DNA from: Zoogloeaceae bacterium | Lineage (GTDB): Bacteria > Pseudomonadota > Gammaproteobacteria > Burkholderiales > Rhodocyclaceae | NCBI GenBank assembly: GCA_031290535.1 | Contig: JAITNI010000243.1 | Coordinates: 1 to 7,217, forward strand | Reading direction: 5' to 3' | DNA length: 7,217 bases | Shown: positions 5,315 to 7,217 of the stretch, in pieces | Layout of the letters: every line of letters starts with the position of its first letter | Numbering within the stretch: position 1 is the stretch's first letter | Notes under the pieces: generated by a model | Database searches by the model: none | The model's input: only the letters and a program-made list of their open reading frames with translations | Told to the model about the DNA's origin: nothing | Made by a program: the position numbers and the translations under genes

Positions 5315-6853
5315 ATGGAATTTAGCATAAAAAGCGGCGCCTCGGGAAAACTGCGTAGCGCCTGCGTGATCGTTGGCGTTTTCACGCCCCATAAACTCAC
5401 CGATGCGGCCAAAGCGCTGGACGAAGCCGCCCAGGGCTATCTGTCCGGCATTTTGCGGCGCGGCGATCTGGCGGCCAAAGTCGGCGCGACGCTGTTGCTC
5501 CACCATGTGCCGGAGGTCGCCAGCGCGCGCGTGCTGCTCGTCAGTCTGGGCAAGGAAGCGGACTTTCGGGAAAAACAATACGGCGAGGCCATCAAGGCCG
5601 CTGTCCGGGCCGCGCAGGACACCGGCGCGGCGGACGCCCTCTGCTGCCTGAGCGAAGTGGCCCCGCCGGGCCGGGACATCGGCTGGCGCGTCCGGCAGGC
5701 GGCGCTGGCCGCCAGCGAGGCCGCCTATCGGTTTGACGTCTATAAAAAACAGACGGAACAGACCGGCAAGGACGACAAAAAATCCAGAAAACCGGGTTCT
5801 GTTCTGAAAAAACTCGCCTTTTGTGTCGAAGCCGGAGAGCGTCCTGCCGCCGAAGCCGCCCTGCAAGAAGGGCAGGCGATGGCCGCCGGCGCATCCTTTG
5901 CCCGCGATCTGGGCAACCAGCCCGGCAATGTCTGCACGCCCGCTTATCTGGCCGCCTCCGCCAGAACGCTGGCAAAAGAGTTTGGGCTGGACTGTCAGGT
6001 GCTGGAACAGAAAAAACTGGAAAAACTGGGGATGCGCGCCCTGCTCGCGGTGGCGCAAGGCTCGCGGGAACCGCCGCAATTCATCATCCTGCGTTATGAG
6101 GGGGGGAAAAGCGGCGAAAAACCGCTGGTGCTGGTCGGCAAGGGCATTACCTTTGATTCAGGCGGAATTTCCCTCAAACCCGCCGCCGACATGGACGAAA
6201 TGAAATATGACATGTGCGGCGCTGCCGCCGTGCTGGGCGTGATGCGGACGGCGGCGACGCTCGCCCTGCCCCTGAACCTGATCGCCCTGATTCCCGCCTG
6301 CGAAAACATGCCCGATGGCCGCGCCACCCGTCCCGGCGACATTGTGACCTCGCTTTCCGGCCAGACGATCGAGATTCTCAATACCGATGCCGAAGGCCGT
6401 CTCATTCTCTGCGACGCGCTGGCCTATGCCGAACGGTTTGCGCCGGAGGCCGTGATCGATGTCGCCACCCTGACCGGCGCGTGCGTGGTGGCGCTCGGCC
6501 ATGTCGCCAGCGGCCTGTTTACGGGCGAGGAGGCGCTGGCGCGGGAACTCTTGCAGGCCGGGGAGGACGCGCAGGATCGGGTCTGGCGGCTGCCGTTGTG
6601 GGACGATTATCAGGAACTTCTCAAAAGCCCTTTTGCCGACATGACGAATACCGGCGGGCGTTACGGCGGCGCGATTACCGCCGCCTGCTTTCTTTCCCGC
6701 TTTGCCAAAAAATACCCCTGGGCGCATCTGGACATTGCGGGTACGGCCTGGAAATCCGGCGCGGGCAAGGGCGCAACGGGCAGGCCGGTCGCCCTGCTGG
6801 CGCATTTTCTGCTGGCGCGCGCCCAACAACAACGGGAGCGAGGCGGCGCATGA
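5315..6853 (+). CDS. pepA: Leucyl aminopeptidase PepA (M17 family)
   Basis: The 512-residue product is close to the usual length of about 500. It removes N-terminal amino acids from peptides in the cytoplasm with a two-metal centre; the E. coli homologue is hexameric and also binds DNA in Xer recombination and carAB regulation, which cannot be inferred here from sequence alone. Residues 1-170 are the variable N-terminal domain, and the catalytic domain follows. Metal and active-site residues are all present: Lys276 and Asp281 in VGKGITFDSGG, Lys288, Asp299 in MKYDMCGAA, and Asp358, Glu360 and Arg362 in the M17 signature NTDAEGRL (356-363). The ATG follows an AAGGAA Shine-Dalgarno (5304-5309) by 5 nt. 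A Lys-rich segment (144-166) interrupts the N-terminal domain. The stop overlaps the holC start by ATGA, so the two are probably one transcript. Confidence 0.97.
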   Translation: MEFSIKSGASGKLRSACVIVGVFTPHKLTDAAKALDEAAQGYLSGILRRGDLAAKVGATLLLHHVPEVASARVLLVSLGKEADFREKQYGEAIKAAVRAAQDTGAADALCCLSEVAPPGRDIGWRVRQAALAASEAAYRFDVYKKQTEQTGKDDKKSRKPGSVLKKLAFCVEAGERPAAEAALQEGQAMAAGASFARDLGNQPGNVCTPAYLAASARTLAKEFGLDCQVLEQKKLEKLGMRALLAVAQGSREPPQFIILRYEGGKSGEKPLVLVGKGITFDSGGISLKPAADMDEMKYDMCGAAAVLGVMRTAATLALPLNLIALIPACENMPDGRATRPGDIVTSLSGQTIEILNTDAEGRLILCDALAYAERFAPEAVIDVATLTGACVVALGHVASGLFTGEEALARELLQAGEDAQDRVWRLPLWDDYQELLKSPFADMTNTGGRYGGAITAACFLSRFAKKYPWAHLDIAGTAWKSGAGKGATGRPVALLAHFLLARAQQQRERGGA

Positions 6854-7217
6854 GCACGGTTTTTGTCTACCACAACCTGCATGACCGTCTGGGAGCAGCC
6901 TGCGGCCTGATTCACAAGGCCTGGGCGCAGGGCAAGGATTTTGCGGTCTACGCGCCCGACCCGGAACGCGCCCAGCTCCTTGACCGCCTGTTATGGACGC
7001 AGCCCGCGCTGGGGTTTTTGCCACATTGCCGGGCGGATTCCCCGCTGGCGGCAGAAACCCCGGTATTGATCGCCACCCGCGCCGAAGACCTGAACGCCCT
7101 GCCGCCGAACCATTCCGGGCAACGCCTGCTGAATCTCGATGACGACGTGCCGCCCGGTTTTGCGCGCTACGCCAGCATTATCGAGGTGGTCGGCGCGAAC
7201 GACGCCGAACGGCAAAG
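6850..7217 (+). CDS. holC: DNA polymerase III chi subunit HolC (C-terminus beyond window)
   Basis: 122 complete codons are present and the frame is still open at the right edge; the family is usually about 140-150 residues, so only a short C-terminal part is missing. Chi belongs to the clamp-loader complex and links it to single-strand DNA-binding protein at the replication fork. Recognisable features are the N-terminal strand STVFVYHN, a helix around 14-27 ending in HKAWAQG, DRLLW (45-49), the GFLPHC motif (55-60), PVLIAT (71-76), LLNLDDDVPPGF (93-104) and the family's closing strand IIEVVG (110-115). The ATG overlaps the pepA stop, with GAGG (6840-6843) six nt upstream. The pepA-holC order is conserved in proteobacteria and is commonly followed by valS, which would lie beyond the window. 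Confidence 0.93.
   Translation, partial: MSTVFVYHNLHDRLGAACGLIHKAWAQGKDFAVYAPDPERAQLLDRLLWTQPALGFLPHCRADSPLAAETPVLIATRAEDLNALPPNHSGQRLLNLDDDVPPGFARYASIIEVVGANDAERQ

Noticed and set aside
5297..6079. 260-codon minus-strand open frame antisense to pepA
   Set aside because: It abuts the lptF frame but encodes Gly/Phe/Arg-rich shadow sequence opposite PepA; an lptF fusion is excluded by the stop and by the normal LptF length.
6158..7024. 288-codon minus-strand open frame antisense to pepA and holC
   Set aside because: It spans two well-supported plus-strand genes, has no recognisable motif, and has shadow-like composition.
1..7217. CRISPR array, tRNA, insertion sequence or att-site repeats
   Set aside because: No regularly spaced repeats, cloverleaf, transposase or flanking direct repeats were seen; apart from one unknown gene the window is packed housekeeping coding sequence.

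Overview
The window looks like chromosomal DNA of a G+C-rich betaproteobacterium. All but one of the genes are ordinary housekeeping genes. The PurK N-terminus, the small RDD membrane protein beside lptG, and the order lptG-lptF / pepA-holC are typical of that class, although lptFG divergent from pepA-holC is also found in Enterobacteria. No mobile element, tRNA, rRNA or CRISPR array is visible. No previously described or new multi-gene defence-type system can be supported; the one unexplained item is a single uncharacterised gene inside the purine operon.

Region 1 (1-2330, all minus strand, transcribed right to left) is a folD - purE - unknown gene - purK cluster. FolD makes 10-formyl-tetrahydrofolate, the one-carbon donor for purine synthesis. 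PurE and PurK together carboxylate aminoimidazole ribonucleotide in the same pathway. folD and purE overlap by ATGA. Between purE and purK lies a 283-codon gene (84-935) whose product I do not recognise. It is poorer in G+C than its neighbours, encodes an acidic protein, and has a C-terminal part that by eye resembles small phage head-tail joining proteins. It ends 5 bp before purK, whose own start has no visible Shine-Dalgarno sequence.

Region 2 (2331-3052) holds the 227-bp folD leader and divergent spacer, with a candidate extended -10 promoter and a 5' hairpin for folD. It is followed by a plus-strand gene for a small RDD-family membrane protein.

Region 3 (3057-5245, minus strand) is lptF-lptG, overlapping by ATGA. 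They encode the two permease subunits of the LptB2FG lipopolysaccharide exporter, so the organism has a Gram-negative outer membrane with LPS. lptG converges on the RDD gene with only 4 bp between the stop codons.

Region 4 (5246-7217, plus strand) has a good sigma70-type promoter, then pepA (leucyl aminopeptidase), which overlaps by ATGA the start of holC (DNA polymerase III chi subunit). holC runs off the right edge. The window is compact: the longest stretch without a gene is the 227-bp folD/RDD spacer.
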